A model generated the notes under the pieces. That model had not been told where the DNA came from and did not search any database. It saw nothing but the letters and a program-made list of their open reading frames with translations. The translations under genes and the position numbers were made by a program. Shown here one piece after another: positions 55,085-63,736 of a DNA stretch of 64,000 nucleotides. The stretch is taken from NCBI GenBank assembly GCA_964242335.1, contig CAXTAY010000003.1, forward strand, positions 124,001-188,000, given 5' to 3'. Source of the DNA: Lichenicoccus sp964242335. Lineage in GTDB: Bacteria > Pseudomonadota > Alphaproteobacteria > Acetobacterales > Acetobacteraceae. Each line of letters starts with the position of its first letter. Positions within the stretch are counted from its first letter, which is position 1.

Positions 55085-55798
55085 ATGTCCAAGACCGCGA
55101 TCTACCCGAATGCGATCGACGCACTGGCGGAAGTTCTTTTCGACGGCATGCTTGTCTGCGTCGGCGGCTTCGGCCTGTGCGGCATCCCGGAGCGCCTGAT
55201 CGACGCGATCCAGGAACTCGGCACGCGCGACCTCACCGTCGTGTCGAACAATGCCGGGATCGACGGGGTCGGCCTGGGCAAGCTGCTGCGCACGCGACAG
55301 ATCCGCAAGATGGTATCGTCCTACGTCGGCGAGAATAAAGAATTCGAACGTCAATACCTGTCCGGAGAGCTGGAAGTCGAGTTCTGCCCACAGGGCACGC
55401 TCGCCGAGCGCTGCCGTGCCGGTGGTGCCGGCATCCCGGGCTTCTATACCAGGACGGGCGTCGGCACGCTGGCGGCGGTAGGAAAGGAACTCAAGGAGTT
55501 CGATGGCGAGATCTACCTGCTCGAGCGCGGCATCCGCGCCGACCTCGCGATCATCAAGGGCTGGAGGGCAGACGAAGCGGGCAACCTGACGTTCCGCAAG
55601 ACCGCGCGCAACTTCAACCAGACGATGGCGTCGGCCGGCAAGATCTGCGTGGCCGAGGTCGAGGAGATCGTGCCCACGGGCAGCCTGGAAAAGGACGCGA
55701 TCCACCTTCCGGGGATCTACGTGGACCGGCTGATCATGGGCGCTCCCTACGACAAGATGATCGAGTTCCGCACCGTGCGCGAGAGGAGGACTGCCTGA
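55085..55798 (+). CDS. scoA: 3-oxoacid CoA-transferase subunit A
   Basis: A 237-residue alpha subunit of a type I CoA transferase (SCOT/AtoD/PcaI). It has MLVCVGGFGLCGIPERLIDA (about 22-41), VSNNAGIDGVGLGKLL and GGAGIPGFYTRTGVGT. It transfers CoA from succinyl-CoA to a 3-oxoacid such as acetoacetate or 3-oxoadipate. The B subunit overlaps by one base (TGATG). Which oxoacid is used is not certain; the pairing with thiolase and FAH suggests acetoacetate. Confidence 0.93.
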   Translation: MSKTAIYPNAIDALAEVLFDGMLVCVGGFGLCGIPERLIDAIQELGTRDLTVVSNNAGIDGVGLGKLLRTRQIRKMVSSYVGENKEFERQYLSGELEVEFCPQGTLAERCRAGGAGIPGFYTRTGVGTLAAVGKELKEFDGEIYLLERGIRADLAIIKGWRADEAGNLTFRKTARNFNQTMASAGKICVAEVEEIVPTGSLEKDAIHLPGIYVDRLIMGAPYDKMIEFRTVRERRTA

Positions 55799-56433
55799 TG
55801 CCCTGGACCCGCGACCAGATGGCGATGCGCGCAGCGTCCGAGTTGCGAGACGGCTACTACGTCAATCTCGGCATCGGCATCCCGACACTGGTTGCCAACC
55901 ATGTCCCGGACGGCATCGAGGTGACGTTGCAATCGGAGAACGGCATGCTGGGGATCGGGCCGTTTCCGTATGCCGGCGAGGAGGATCCCGACCTCATCAA
56001 CGCGGGTAAGCAGACGATCTCGGAGCTGCCTTCGTCGAGCTACTTCTCCTCATCGGACAGCTTCGCGATGATCCGCGGCGGCCATATTGATCTCACCGTC
56101 TTGGGTGCCATGGAGGTGTCGCAGCAGGGCGATGTCGCCAACTGGATGATCCCCGGGAAGATGGTCAAGGGTATGGGCGGGGCGATGGATCTCGTAGCTG
56201 GCGTCAAGAAGGTCGTCGTGCTGATGGAGCACACCTCCAAGTTCGGCGAGCCGAAATTCGTCCCGGCCTGTGCGCTGCCGCTCACCGGGCAGAACGTTGT
56301 GGACCTGATCATCACCGATCTCTGCGCGTTCGTACGCCACGACCATGCGGGACCGTTCCGGCTGATCGAACTGGCACCCGACGTCAGCGTCGAAGAGGTC
56401 GCGGCCAGGACGACGGCGCACTTCATTACCTGA
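55798..56433 (+). CDS. scoB: 3-oxoacid CoA-transferase subunit B
   Basis: A 211-residue beta subunit. The catalytic glutamate lies in QSENGMLGIGPFP (Glu at about 43), with VNLGIGIPTLVANHVP before it. The later GGHIDLTVLGAMEVSQQGDVAN and MVKGMGGAMDLVAG are diagnostic for SCOT-type beta subunits. It is the last gene of the TetR-FAH-thiolase-CoA transferase operon; a 556-bp gap follows. Confidence 0.94.
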   Translation: MPWTRDQMAMRAASELRDGYYVNLGIGIPTLVANHVPDGIEVTLQSENGMLGIGPFPYAGEEDPDLINAGKQTISELPSSSYFSSSDSFAMIRGGHIDLTVLGAMEVSQQGDVANWMIPGKMVKGMGGAMDLVAGVKKVVVLMEHTSKFGEPKFVPACALPLTGQNVVDLIITDLCAFVRHDHAGPFRLIELAPDVSVEEVAARTTAHFIT

Positions 56434-56989
56434 GCCGCCCTGACGATACCGGTGGCTTTCCAGATCTTGGTTGTCAGGATCCCGACCTGAGCGAGAGTGC
56501 CGAACCAGCGATGTTCCGGCTGACGCTGCCAGACGACGTCGCACCCGGCCGACCAGGTCCAGCAGGTCGATCGGGCGCGAAGGCCCGCTTTCCTGCACTG
56601 CCCGAAGGTGTCGGCGTGCGGTCACCCTTCAGGTCCGGTTCCGCAGGTCTTCCGGGTATCCGGCGCCTCGGCCGATGCGGTCGCCACCATGATGATCCCT
56701 CGCTCCAGTACTGGAATGACACCGCCCGGACCTGAGCAGTCGGATCATCACTCAGGACTCGAGACTCCTGAAGTGATCGCGCGTACCTCAGTATATGCTG
56801 CGTCGCAAAATAATAAGAACGCATAAACAGTTATATTGTATATCCGTTCAAACATGCTAGCACATGCTCTGGCACTGGACGGGAGCGGTCAGGAGAAACC
56901 GGGAAGAGTTGCGATCGTGGAATGCCGGTCGCAGAGCAGCTTCTGGAAGTAAAACCAAAAATCCATAAGAAAAATAACAGGGGGGTACG
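56434..56989. other. 556-bp gap before the outer-membrane protein gene
   Basis: No convincing gene. The first half is GC-rich and shows nothing recognisable. From about 56780 the DNA is markedly AT-rich (for example AAAATAATAAGAACGCATAA and TTATATTGTATATCC), probably the promoter and leader of the outer-membrane/MFS genes, or recently acquired DNA. Confidence 0.45.
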
Positions 56990-57895
56990 TTGCAAGCCTA
57001 TAGATTTCGGGGTCTTGTGCTCGTGGGAGTTCTACTCCTCGTCCAGCCTAGAACTGTCCGGGGTAGCGAGGGCCTGACACCCTATGTTCCCGGAGCCACG
57101 ACCGGGATACCGGTGGGCGCGCTGCCGCCGCCCGGGCTCTACGGCAGCAACGACAACTACGTCGTGTTCGGCCAAGTCCGTGACGGCAACGGGAACAGGA
57201 TCCCGATCAAGGTGACCAACTGGTCGACCAACCTGTCATTGCTCTATGCATCGCCGGTTCGAATACTGGGTGCTGAGTACGGTGCCGGCATCGTGGAAAT
57301 TCTGGCGGACCATCAGGTGGACTCCACCGATGTCGGCGGACGCGCCACCGGATCGGTCGGCCTCTTCAATACCATCCTTGAGCCACTGGTCCTGTCGTGG
57401 AAACTGAAGCCCGATCTGTTCGTGTCGATCGGACAGTCGTTCTACTTGCCGGACGGCGAGTATCATCAGGTCGCCGGGGTCAGGTCGCAGACCGCCTATG
57501 CCAACGGCTACTGGACCTATGAGCCTAGCTTCGCAATCTCGTACTTGAACAACGGATGGGACTTCACCGCCACCAACATCTATGACGTCAATGCCGAGAA
57601 CCACCAGACCCACTACCGGTCCGGCGATCTCTACTACGTGGACGTGACCGCAGTGAAGACGATCGGCGGTCTATCCGCCGGCCTCATCGGCAACTACACG
57701 CAGCAGACCGGCGACGACAAGCACGAGGGCGCCACCGTCGGCGACGGCAACCGCGTACAGCACGTCATGCTCGGTCCCTTGCTCGGATACAAGTTCGGAC
57801 GCTTCCAATTGACCGGGCGCTTCCTGAGCGACGTGCGCACACGCAACGACGTCAAGATCTCGGAATTCCATGTCTCGATCAGCACGAGCTTCTGA
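56990..57895 (+). CDS. Outer-membrane protein of the phenol-degradation meta (MetA-like) type
   Basis: A 301-residue protein from TTG 56990, preceded by a GGGGGG ribosome site. A short signal peptide is followed by an amphipathic beta-barrel with regularly spaced aromatic residues (NLSLLYASPVRILGAEYG, YWTYEPSFAISYLNNGWDF, LGPLLGYKFGRFQLTGRFL) and a terminal Phe. It resembles the PF13557 (phenol_MetA_deg) barrels that sit beside aromatic catabolic genes and may admit hydrophobic substrates. It overlaps or abuts the MFS gene, so uptake through both membranes is plausible. Confidence 0.75.
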   Translation: MQAYRFRGLVLVGVLLLVQPRTVRGSEGLTPYVPGATTGIPVGALPPPGLYGSNDNYVVFGQVRDGNGNRIPIKVTNWSTNLSLLYASPVRILGAEYGAGIVEILADHQVDSTDVGGRATGSVGLFNTILEPLVLSWKLKPDLFVSIGQSFYLPDGEYHQVAGVRSQTAYANGYWTYEPSFAISYLNNGWDFTATNIYDVNAENHQTHYRSGDLYYVDVTAVKTIGGLSAGLIGNYTQQTGDDKHEGATVGDGNRVQHVMLGPLLGYKFGRFQLTGRFLSDVRTRNDVKISEFHVSISTSF

Positions 57896-57938
57896 CGCTC
57901 GCGAGGACGAACAGGCTCGACAGGCAGGAGAAGTCCCG

Positions 57939-59162
57939 TTGCACAAGCGCTGGGTGGCGCTCGCCATCATTTTCGGCTCCTTCATTCAGTTCACGCTGAA
58001 CTGGTTCTCGATCATCCCGATGTTCCACGGCCTCCTCGTCGACCTGCACATGAATCCGCTGCAGCTCGGCAGCGTCATCAGCGCCTTCATCGCGGGTTAC
58101 GGCATCTTCCACCTGCCGGGTGGCATGCTCGCCGAGCGGTACGGCGTGCGCAGGGCGCTCCTCGCCGGGATCGCGATCGAGGGCATCGGCGCGTTGCTGA
58201 GCGGCCTGACCCGGAGCTATGGCCTGCTGCTGGTCGGGCGCTTCCTGTGCGGCGTCGGCGGCTCGATCTATATCGGTAGTGCCGTCGGCCTGACCACCGC
58301 GTGGTTTCGCGACCGCTACTTGGCCACCGCCAACGGCCTGACCACCGGTGTCGCCTTCTCGCTCGGTGCAGCGATCGGGCTGTTTGGCTGGGGTCTCCTG
58401 GCGGCCGTGATCGGCTGGCGGTCAGCGATCATCGTCGGGGCCGGGATTAGTATGCTGACGTGGCTGGCGATGCTGTTTGTCTACCCGGAGCCACCGGCAG
58501 ACGCGAACGACAAGGGCAGTGGCCCCCACCACAGCCTTGCCTCGCTTCGACGGGTGTTGGGCAATGGGTCGCTCTGGATCATGAGCATCGCCTTCCTGGG
58601 CGGCTATGGCAGCTACTTCGCCACGGTCGGGCTGCTGCCCGGTTATGCCGAGCAGCTGGGTGCGACGCCGGCCTACGCCGAGGCGCTCAGCGCCGTGCTG
58701 ATGCTCAGCGGCATCGTCGGTGCGTCGGCAGGCGGATGGCTGGCGGACAAGGTGCTCGGCGTGCTGCCGACTTTCCTGCTTGGCTGCACGATCGAAGCCT
58801 GTGCGCTGCTCGCGATACCGTTCCTCGGCCTGCACCTCCTCTGGATCGCAGCAGCGCTGATCGGCGGCAGCGTGATCATGTCGTTCGTGACCTGGATCGG
58901 CCTGCCGGGGCTGATGGCGCGCCGGCTGCGATCCAGCGATATTCCGACCGCCGTCGGCCTGATGCTGACCGTCGTCGCGATCGGCGGCGTCCTCATCCCG
59001 CCGCTGTACGTCGCGATCGCCAGCCGCTACGGGGCAGCCGTCGGATGGAGCCTGGAGGCCCTGGCATCCATCGCTTTCGCCATCGTCGGGTTGATCCGCT
59101 GGCGCGAGTTGGCAACCGCATCGCGCGCCGTGCCGGGCCGCAATGAGGCGTTGCGATCGTGA
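57939..59162 (+). CDS. Major facilitator superfamily transporter (aromatic/organic acid type)
   Basis: About 407 residues with 12 predicted helices. The loop GGMLAERYGVRRALL after helix 2-3 is the MFS signature, and GRFLCGVGGSIYIGSA and GWLADKVLGVLPTFLLG mark other conserved loops. TTG 57939 has AGGAG eight bases upstream and is preferred; ATG 57870 would add 23 hydrophilic residues and overlap the barrel gene. Its position after a MetA-like barrel and near the FAH/CoA transferase operon suggests it brings in the substrate of that pathway. Confidence 0.87.
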   Translation: MHKRWVALAIIFGSFIQFTLNWFSIIPMFHGLLVDLHMNPLQLGSVISAFIAGYGIFHLPGGMLAERYGVRRALLAGIAIEGIGALLSGLTRSYGLLLVGRFLCGVGGSIYIGSAVGLTTAWFRDRYLATANGLTTGVAFSLGAAIGLFGWGLLAAVIGWRSAIIVGAGISMLTWLAMLFVYPEPPADANDKGSGPHHSLASLRRVLGNGSLWIMSIAFLGGYGSYFATVGLLPGYAEQLGATPAYAEALSAVLMLSGIVGASAGGWLADKVLGVLPTFLLGCTIEACALLAIPFLGLHLLWIAAALIGGSVIMSFVTWIGLPGLMARRLRSSDIPTAVGLMLTVVAIGGVLIPPLYVAIASRYGAAVGWSLEALASIAFAIVGLIRWRELATASRAVPGRNEALRS

Positions 59163-59269
59163 ACCTTGTTGCTCGACGGACCGCCTCAATCACCGCGGCG
59201 GCGCCACAGGATACAGGACGCCCAATCGTCGTCGTGTCGACATGGTCCGGTGGTGGGGCCGTCGACCCT

Positions 59270-59395
59270 CATCTCGGCCACCTCGGCCTCGACCGCGACC
59301 GGATCGGACGCGACGAGGGCGATCTTCCAGGCGAGCTGCTCCTCGCGCCCTAGCCGCTCGCTCTCCGGATGCACCCGGACCTCGTGATCGATCAT
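59270..59395 (-). pseudogene. Duplicated 5' fragment of prpD
   Basis: The minus strand from ATG 59395 reads MIDHEVRVHPESERLGREEQ and continues for 42 codons nearly identical to the start of the intact prpD. It then breaks off into unrelated sequence (RVDGPTTG). It is the second copy of a 126-bp direct repeat (first copy 50934-51059). No rest of a second prpD is present, so it is a non-functional fragment. Confidence 0.88.
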
Positions 59396-59401
59396 CGCTC
59401 C

Positions 59402-61585
59402 TCAGCCCGACGCGCCGGGATGGTAGCGCCGCTCGGTGTGGCCGAGCAGCTGAGCCGGATAGAAATACACCTCGCGCAGCGCGCCGGTGGTGTAGCGGAC
59501 CGCCTGGTCGTCGAAGTGCGGCGCGTCCGGATCACCGCTCTCGCCGCCGGCGGTGACCGCCACCGCCCTCACCTTGTCGCCGAACTCGACCGCGGCCACG
59601 AAGCTGTTGCCCTCATCGCCGTAGCGCCGCCTGACCCCGGCCAGGCGCGGTCCGTCGATCGACGCCAGCGAGCCCCACTGCGCCGAGGTGAAGCCGACCG
59701 GCAGGCTGGGCAGGGCGTCCGAGAAGTGCGGTTCCGGCGCATCGGTCAAGCGCTGGAACCGGTTGATCTGCCCCCACGGCGTGCGCCAGCTGCCGAAGTC
59801 CCGGACGAGCCGGTCCGAGGCGGTCGCGAGCGCGCTCAGCTGCTGCATCGGCGTGGTTCGCGCCAGCACGGCGTCGTAGTCCGACAGGCTGTTGCCGTGC
59901 GGGGTCACGCCCGCCTGCTGCCACAGCGCCTCGCCCCAGTACACCGCGAGGCTGGTGGCGACGGAGCCTGCCGACCAGCGACGGTCCCAGCCCCGCAGCG
60001 TCGCCAACTGCGCGGCCAGCCGCACCCGCAGCCGATCGCGCGGTGGTGCCTGGTCGTAGGCGGCCAGCAGGCGCGGGATCAGGATGTCGAAGCCGGGCTG
60101 GCCGGAATCGTAGGCGGCCGCCACCAGCGACTGCAGGGTGAAGTCGGTCCTGCCCTGCAGCAGCGCCACCGCGTGCAGGCCGCGCACGTTCTCGCCGTAC
60201 TCGTCCATGTAGCGCGGGAAGTCGGCGCGTCGCGGGCTCGCCGCTCCCGATGCCGAGTACGGCCAGTCGTTGGTGTTCTGGATCCAGCCGGTGCTCGGAT
60301 CGAGCAGGTGCGGCGCCTCGCCCAGCGCGTGCAGGCCGTGCCAGTCGGTGCCCGGGTCGGCGCCGTCCACCGGATGGCCATAGTCGATGCGGTCGTCGCG
60401 GCGCGGGATGAACTGCGGATGCAGGTAGGCGATGTGGCCGCCGGCGTCGGCATAGACCGTGTTGTTCGACGTGTTCGCCTTCAGCTGCATCACCTTCATG
60501 TAGGCGCGGTAGTCCCGCGCCTTGGTCAGCCCGAAGGACTGCTCCAGCGCCGGCACCGGCCGGAACATCATCGCCTCGCTGATCCAGCGGCCATCTTCGG
60601 TGCTGCCGACGATCGGGCCGTGCCCGGTCCTGTAGACGGTGAAGCTACGCGACCCGAGGCCGCCGCCGTCGATGCGGTAGGACAGCGTGACCTTCGACGC
60701 CTGCACCGGCAGCAAGGTGTCGCCGTAACGATAGGACAGCCGGTCGCCCTGCCGGACGATGCTCTCCGCGAACTGGTCGACGGCGTCGGCGTGGCTGGAG
60801 GTGTGCATCCAGCCCACCCGGTCGTTGAAGCCCTGGTAGACGAAGAACTGGCCCCAGGTCACCGCGCCGTAGGCGTCGAGCCCGGCATCGCTGCTCATCT
60901 GCAGCTCCGAGCGGAAGTAGAACGAGGTGTGCGGGTTGATCAGCAGCAGCGCGTGGTGGTTCCTGGTGTTGGACGGCGCGATGGCGATGCCGTTGGATCC
61001 GGTCGGTTCGAGAGGGTCGACGGCGCGGGCCGGTTCGAGCCGGGCGAACTTCGCCAACCCGTAGAAGCGCGCGAGCCCGGCGAGCGGGATGCGCTCGATG
61101 TCGCCGCCGATGCTGCCCTCGGTGAAGGCGAGCGCCATCCACGGCTCGAAGCGTCGGATCACCTTGGGCGTGACCGCGGGGTGGGTCGCCAGGTAGTCGT
61201 TCAGCCCGTCGGCCCATGCGTCCATCAGCGCCCGGAGCGAGGCCGGGCTGCGCGCGTACCTGGCACGCAGGTCGTCCGGATCGACGTAGAGCCTCGCCCG
61301 CAGGTCCTGGGCGAGGGCGCCGGCCCCCTCGGTCTCGCTGAGCCGGCCCAGCGCCGTCAGGTAGTTCATCTCGATCCGCCCGAAATCGTCTTCCGCCTGG
61401 GCGTAGATCATCCCGAACACCGCCTGCGCGTCGGTGTGGCCGTGGACGTGCGCGATCCCCCAGTCGTCGCGGGTGATGAGGACGTGCGCCGCGATCCGCT
61501 CGAGGCGGACGAGGTCATCGTCCGCGGCGCGCGCCTGCGTGGGGACGAGCCCGGCCAGGCCGAGCACGAATGCGAGGCACCGCAC
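59402..61585 (-). CDS. Penicillin acylase family hydrolase (secreted Ntn hydrolase)
   Basis: About 727 residues. GTG 61585 has GGGAGG six bases upstream and gives a standard signal peptide (hydrophobic LAFVLGLAGLV, then QARA); in-frame ATGs at 61609 and 61720 are further upstream. The alpha-chain part has ITRDDWGIAHVHGHTDAQAVFGMIY, and the Ser nucleophile that begins the beta chain is in PTGSNGIAIAP (about 200). The later NTVYADAGGHIAYLHPQFIPRR and INRFQRL regions are typical. Such periplasmic enzymes self-cleave and remove acyl groups from beta-lactams, acyl-homoserine lactones or similar amides. The substrate is unknown. Confidence 0.88.
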   Translation of the reverse strand: MRCLAFVLGLAGLVPTQARAADDDLVRLERIAAHVLITRDDWGIAHVHGHTDAQAVFGMIYAQAEDDFGRIEMNYLTALGRLSETEGAGALAQDLRARLYVDPDDLRARYARSPASLRALMDAWADGLNDYLATHPAVTPKVIRRFEPWMALAFTEGSIGGDIERIPLAGLARFYGLAKFARLEPARAVDPLEPTGSNGIAIAPSNTRNHHALLLINPHTSFYFRSELQMSSDAGLDAYGAVTWGQFFVYQGFNDRVGWMHTSSHADAVDQFAESIVRQGDRLSYRYGDTLLPVQASKVTLSYRIDGGGLGSRSFTVYRTGHGPIVGSTEDGRWISEAMMFRPVPALEQSFGLTKARDYRAYMKVMQLKANTSNNTVYADAGGHIAYLHPQFIPRRDDRIDYGHPVDGADPGTDWHGLHALGEAPHLLDPSTGWIQNTNDWPYSASGAASPRRADFPRYMDEYGENVRGLHAVALLQGRTDFTLQSLVAAAYDSGQPGFDILIPRLLAAYDQAPPRDRLRVRLAAQLATLRGWDRRWSAGSVATSLAVYWGEALWQQAGVTPHGNSLSDYDAVLARTTPMQQLSALATASDRLVRDFGSWRTPWGQINRFQRLTDAPEPHFSDALPSLPVGFTSAQWGSLASIDGPRLAGVRRRYGDEGNSFVAAVEFGDKVRAVAVTAGGESGDPDAPHFDDQAVRYTTGALREVYFYPAQLLGHTERRYHPGASG

Positions 61586-61758
61586 GTCCGTCCTCCCGGA
61601 GCGCAGCATCGGTCCGTGCGCGCGCGAGTGGCCGGCCGGACGCCGTGGCGGCGGCGACACCGTGGGCCTCGACAGGCGAGGGGGTAACGGGCTCATGGCG
61701 GCAGCCTGCACCGGCCGCATCGTCCGGGCTAGCCGGGCGCCGCAGGCGGCGGCGGCAT

Positions 61759-62166
61759 TCAGCCGGAATAGTCCGACTCCAGCTCCAGGATCCGGCTCGA
61801 GATGAAGGCGTGGACCAGCGGCGCACGCCGCCGCAGGTCGCCCGATCCGCCCAGCCCATCACTGGGGAACACCACGTTCCTGCCCTCGATGAGGGCGCGC
61901 TCGACCCGGTCGAACGCCTCGCTGATGGTCTGGAAGATCCCGTTGGAGCGCCAGTCGTCGTCGGAGAACAAGGCCGAGGGTTCGGCGCCCAGGTGCCAGC
62001 GTGTCGGCATGCCGACGACGTTGGGCTCGGCCCGCATCGCGGCGGCCTGACCGTTCGGGCTGATCCGCTGCATGTTGTCGTCGAGGACGAACACGGTGCC
62101 GGGCATCCCGCGCACCATGTCCGACGTAATCTGCTTGATCCGTAGAACCCGTCCCAGCCTGCCCAT
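61759..62166 (-). CDS. Conserved small protein of unknown function (DUF7831-like)
   Basis: A 135-residue protein from ATG 62166, with AGGAAG six bases upstream. The pattern VFVLDDNMQRISPNGQAAAM then RAEPNVVGMPTRW and NVVFPSDGLG recalls a family found in bacteria and phages (GDN-GGQA-EPN-GI-TK-DG-G), for which I recall the name DUF7831; the identification is tentative. No enzymatic role is known to me. It is divergent from the DUF3574 gene, and its 3' end is near the acylase gene. Confidence 0.65.
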   Translation of the reverse strand: MGRLGRVLRIKQITSDMVRGMPGTVFVLDDNMQRISPNGQAAAMRAEPNVVGMPTRWHLGAEPSALFSDDDWRSNGIFQTISEAFDRVERALIEGRNVVFPSDGLGGSGDLRRRAPLVHAFISSRILELESDYSG

Positions 62167-62285
62167 GACGTCTTCCTGCCACCCTGGGGTCACCCGCCCA
62201 AGCCTAGCGCCACGTACGCCCGGTAGGCTGCTTTTTTGTTAGCAACGCGGTCGGAGACGGCTCCGGCGCAGGTTGAGGTCTCCGC

Positions 62286-62753
62286 ATGATGCCGTGCCGC
62301 TTCAGCCCGATCCTGCCGCTGCCGCCGGCACGGTCGCTGGCACCGTTGCTGGCACCATTGCTGGCACTGGCGCTGGGCGGCTGCAGCGTCACGCCGGGCG
62401 ATCCGGCGCATCCGACGCGGACGCGGGGATGGGTCGATACGAGGATGTATTTCGGTCTCGGACCCGCCGATCGGCCGTCGCGCGGGATCGACGAGGTCGC
62501 GTGGCGCGGCTTCCTCGACCGCGAGGTGACGCCGCGCTTCCCCGCTGGCCTCAGCGTGGTCGCCGCCTACGGACAGTGGCAGGGACCTCGCGAGGCCGCA
62601 CCGGAGCGTCTGCGGTCGAGGGTCCTGATCATCGACTACCCCGACACGGCGGAGAACCGCGCCCGGATCGAGGCGATCCGGCTGGCCTGGAGACGACTGA
62701 CCGGCGACCTGTCGGTGCTGCGTGTCACCCAGCCGGCCGAGGTTTCGTTCTAG
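62286..62753 (+). CDS. DUF3574 lipoprotein
   Basis: A 155-residue protein with an N-terminal hydrophobic signal and lipobox LALGGC (Cys33). The DUF3574 body follows: VDTRMYFGLGPAD, VAWRGFLDREVTPRFPAGLSVVAAYGQWQ and the SRVLIIDYPDT strand. Function is unknown; these are periplasmic lipoproteins. ATG 62286 or the next codon 62289 starts it. It is divergent from the small conserved gene and convergent with the SDR gene. Confidence 0.8.
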   Translation: MMPCRFSPILPLPPARSLAPLLAPLLALALGGCSVTPGDPAHPTRTRGWVDTRMYFGLGPADRPSRGIDEVAWRGFLDREVTPRFPAGLSVVAAYGQWQGPREAAPERLRSRVLIIDYPDTAENRARIEAIRLAWRRLTGDLSVLRVTQPAEVSF

Positions 62754-62794
62754 CCGGCCCCCGTCCCGAGATCGCCGTGGGCCGCGCCGCGGCG

Positions 62795-63625
62795 TCAGGC
62801 ATCGATCTCCGTCGAGAGCGCGATCTCCTTCTGGGCGTCCAGCGCGGCGATCCGCTCGACCAGGGCCGCGCGAACCCGCTCGAAGCTCTCGCGCCCCAGG
62901 AGCAGCCGCCTGGGTGCGGGAGTGCGGTCGACGCAGGCGATCATGGCGTCGACCATCTTGTCGGGATCGCCGCGGAGCGCGAACGCGCCCGCCGCCACGG
63001 CACGTCGCACCGCGCCGGCCGGCGTGTCGTCGTAGACCTGCATCGGCGGCGGGCTGACCAGGCCCTGGCGGAAGCTGGTGCGGGCGGGACCCGGCTCGAC
63101 GATGGTGAAGTCGATGCCGAACGGCGCCACTTCCTGGGCGACGGACTCGACGAAGCCTTCGATCGCCCACTTGCTGGCGTGGTAGAGGCTGAAGTTCGGG
63201 TAGGCGATCTGGCCGCCCTCCGAGGAGAGCTGCAGGATGCGGCCACCGCCCTGCGCACGCAGATGCGGCAGGGCGGCGCGCACGACCTGGATCGAGCCGA
63301 CGACGTTGGTGTCGAGCTGGTGGCGGATCTGTTCGTCGGTCAGCTCCTCCGCCGCCCCGAACAGGCCGTAGGCGGCGTTGTTCACGACCACGTCGATGCG
63401 CCCCATGTCCTGGAACGCCCGGTCGACCGCCTCGCGCACAGCCGGCCCCTGCGTCACGTCGAGCAGCGCGATCCGCAGGCGGTCGCCGTGTCGCGCCTTC
63501 ACCGCGTCGAGCGCCTCCGGCGCGCGCAGCGTCGCCGTCACCCGGTCGCCGCGTGCGAGCAGCTTCTCGGTCAGGATACGTCCGAAACCGGACGAGGTGC
63601 CGGTGATGAACCATGCCTTCGACAT
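62795..63625 (-). CDS. Short-chain dehydrogenase/reductase
   Basis: A 276-residue classical SDR. AWFITGTSSGFGRILTEKLLA is the TGxxxGxG cofactor motif; VVNNAAYGLFGA (about 80) and the catalytic LYHASKWAIEGF (Tyr and Lys of YxxxK, about 150) are intact, with Ser in LQLSSEGG. ATG 63625 has GGGAGG upstream. It belongs to the type annotated as oxidoreductase, with a C-terminal alpha segment. It is divergent from a LysR gene, which probably controls it. Confidence 0.92.
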   Translation of the reverse strand: MSKAWFITGTSSGFGRILTEKLLARGDRVTATLRAPEALDAVKARHGDRLRIALLDVTQGPAVREAVDRAFQDMGRIDVVVNNAAYGLFGAAEELTDEQIRHQLDTNVVGSIQVVRAALPHLRAQGGGRILQLSSEGGQIAYPNFSLYHASKWAIEGFVESVAQEVAPFGIDFTIVEPGPARTSFRQGLVSPPPMQVYDDTPAGAVRRAVAAGAFALRGDPDKMVDAMIACVDRTPAPRRLLLGRESFERVRAALVERIAALDAQKEIALSTEIDA

Positions 63626-63736
63626 CGCAGAACCTCCCATGGGCACCGGAAGCGGCGCCCCGGGGACGAAATGGCGCATCGGCTTTGCTGCGATTAGAGG
63701 CGGCATCGCATATGAACTGCTGCATATTACCCATCA

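Noticed and set aside
61586..61720. Longer N-terminus for the acylase from ATG 61720 or 61609
   Set aside because: Neither has a ribosome site, and both place a Pro/Arg-rich stretch before an otherwise standard signal peptide that begins at GTG 61585 behind GGGAGG.
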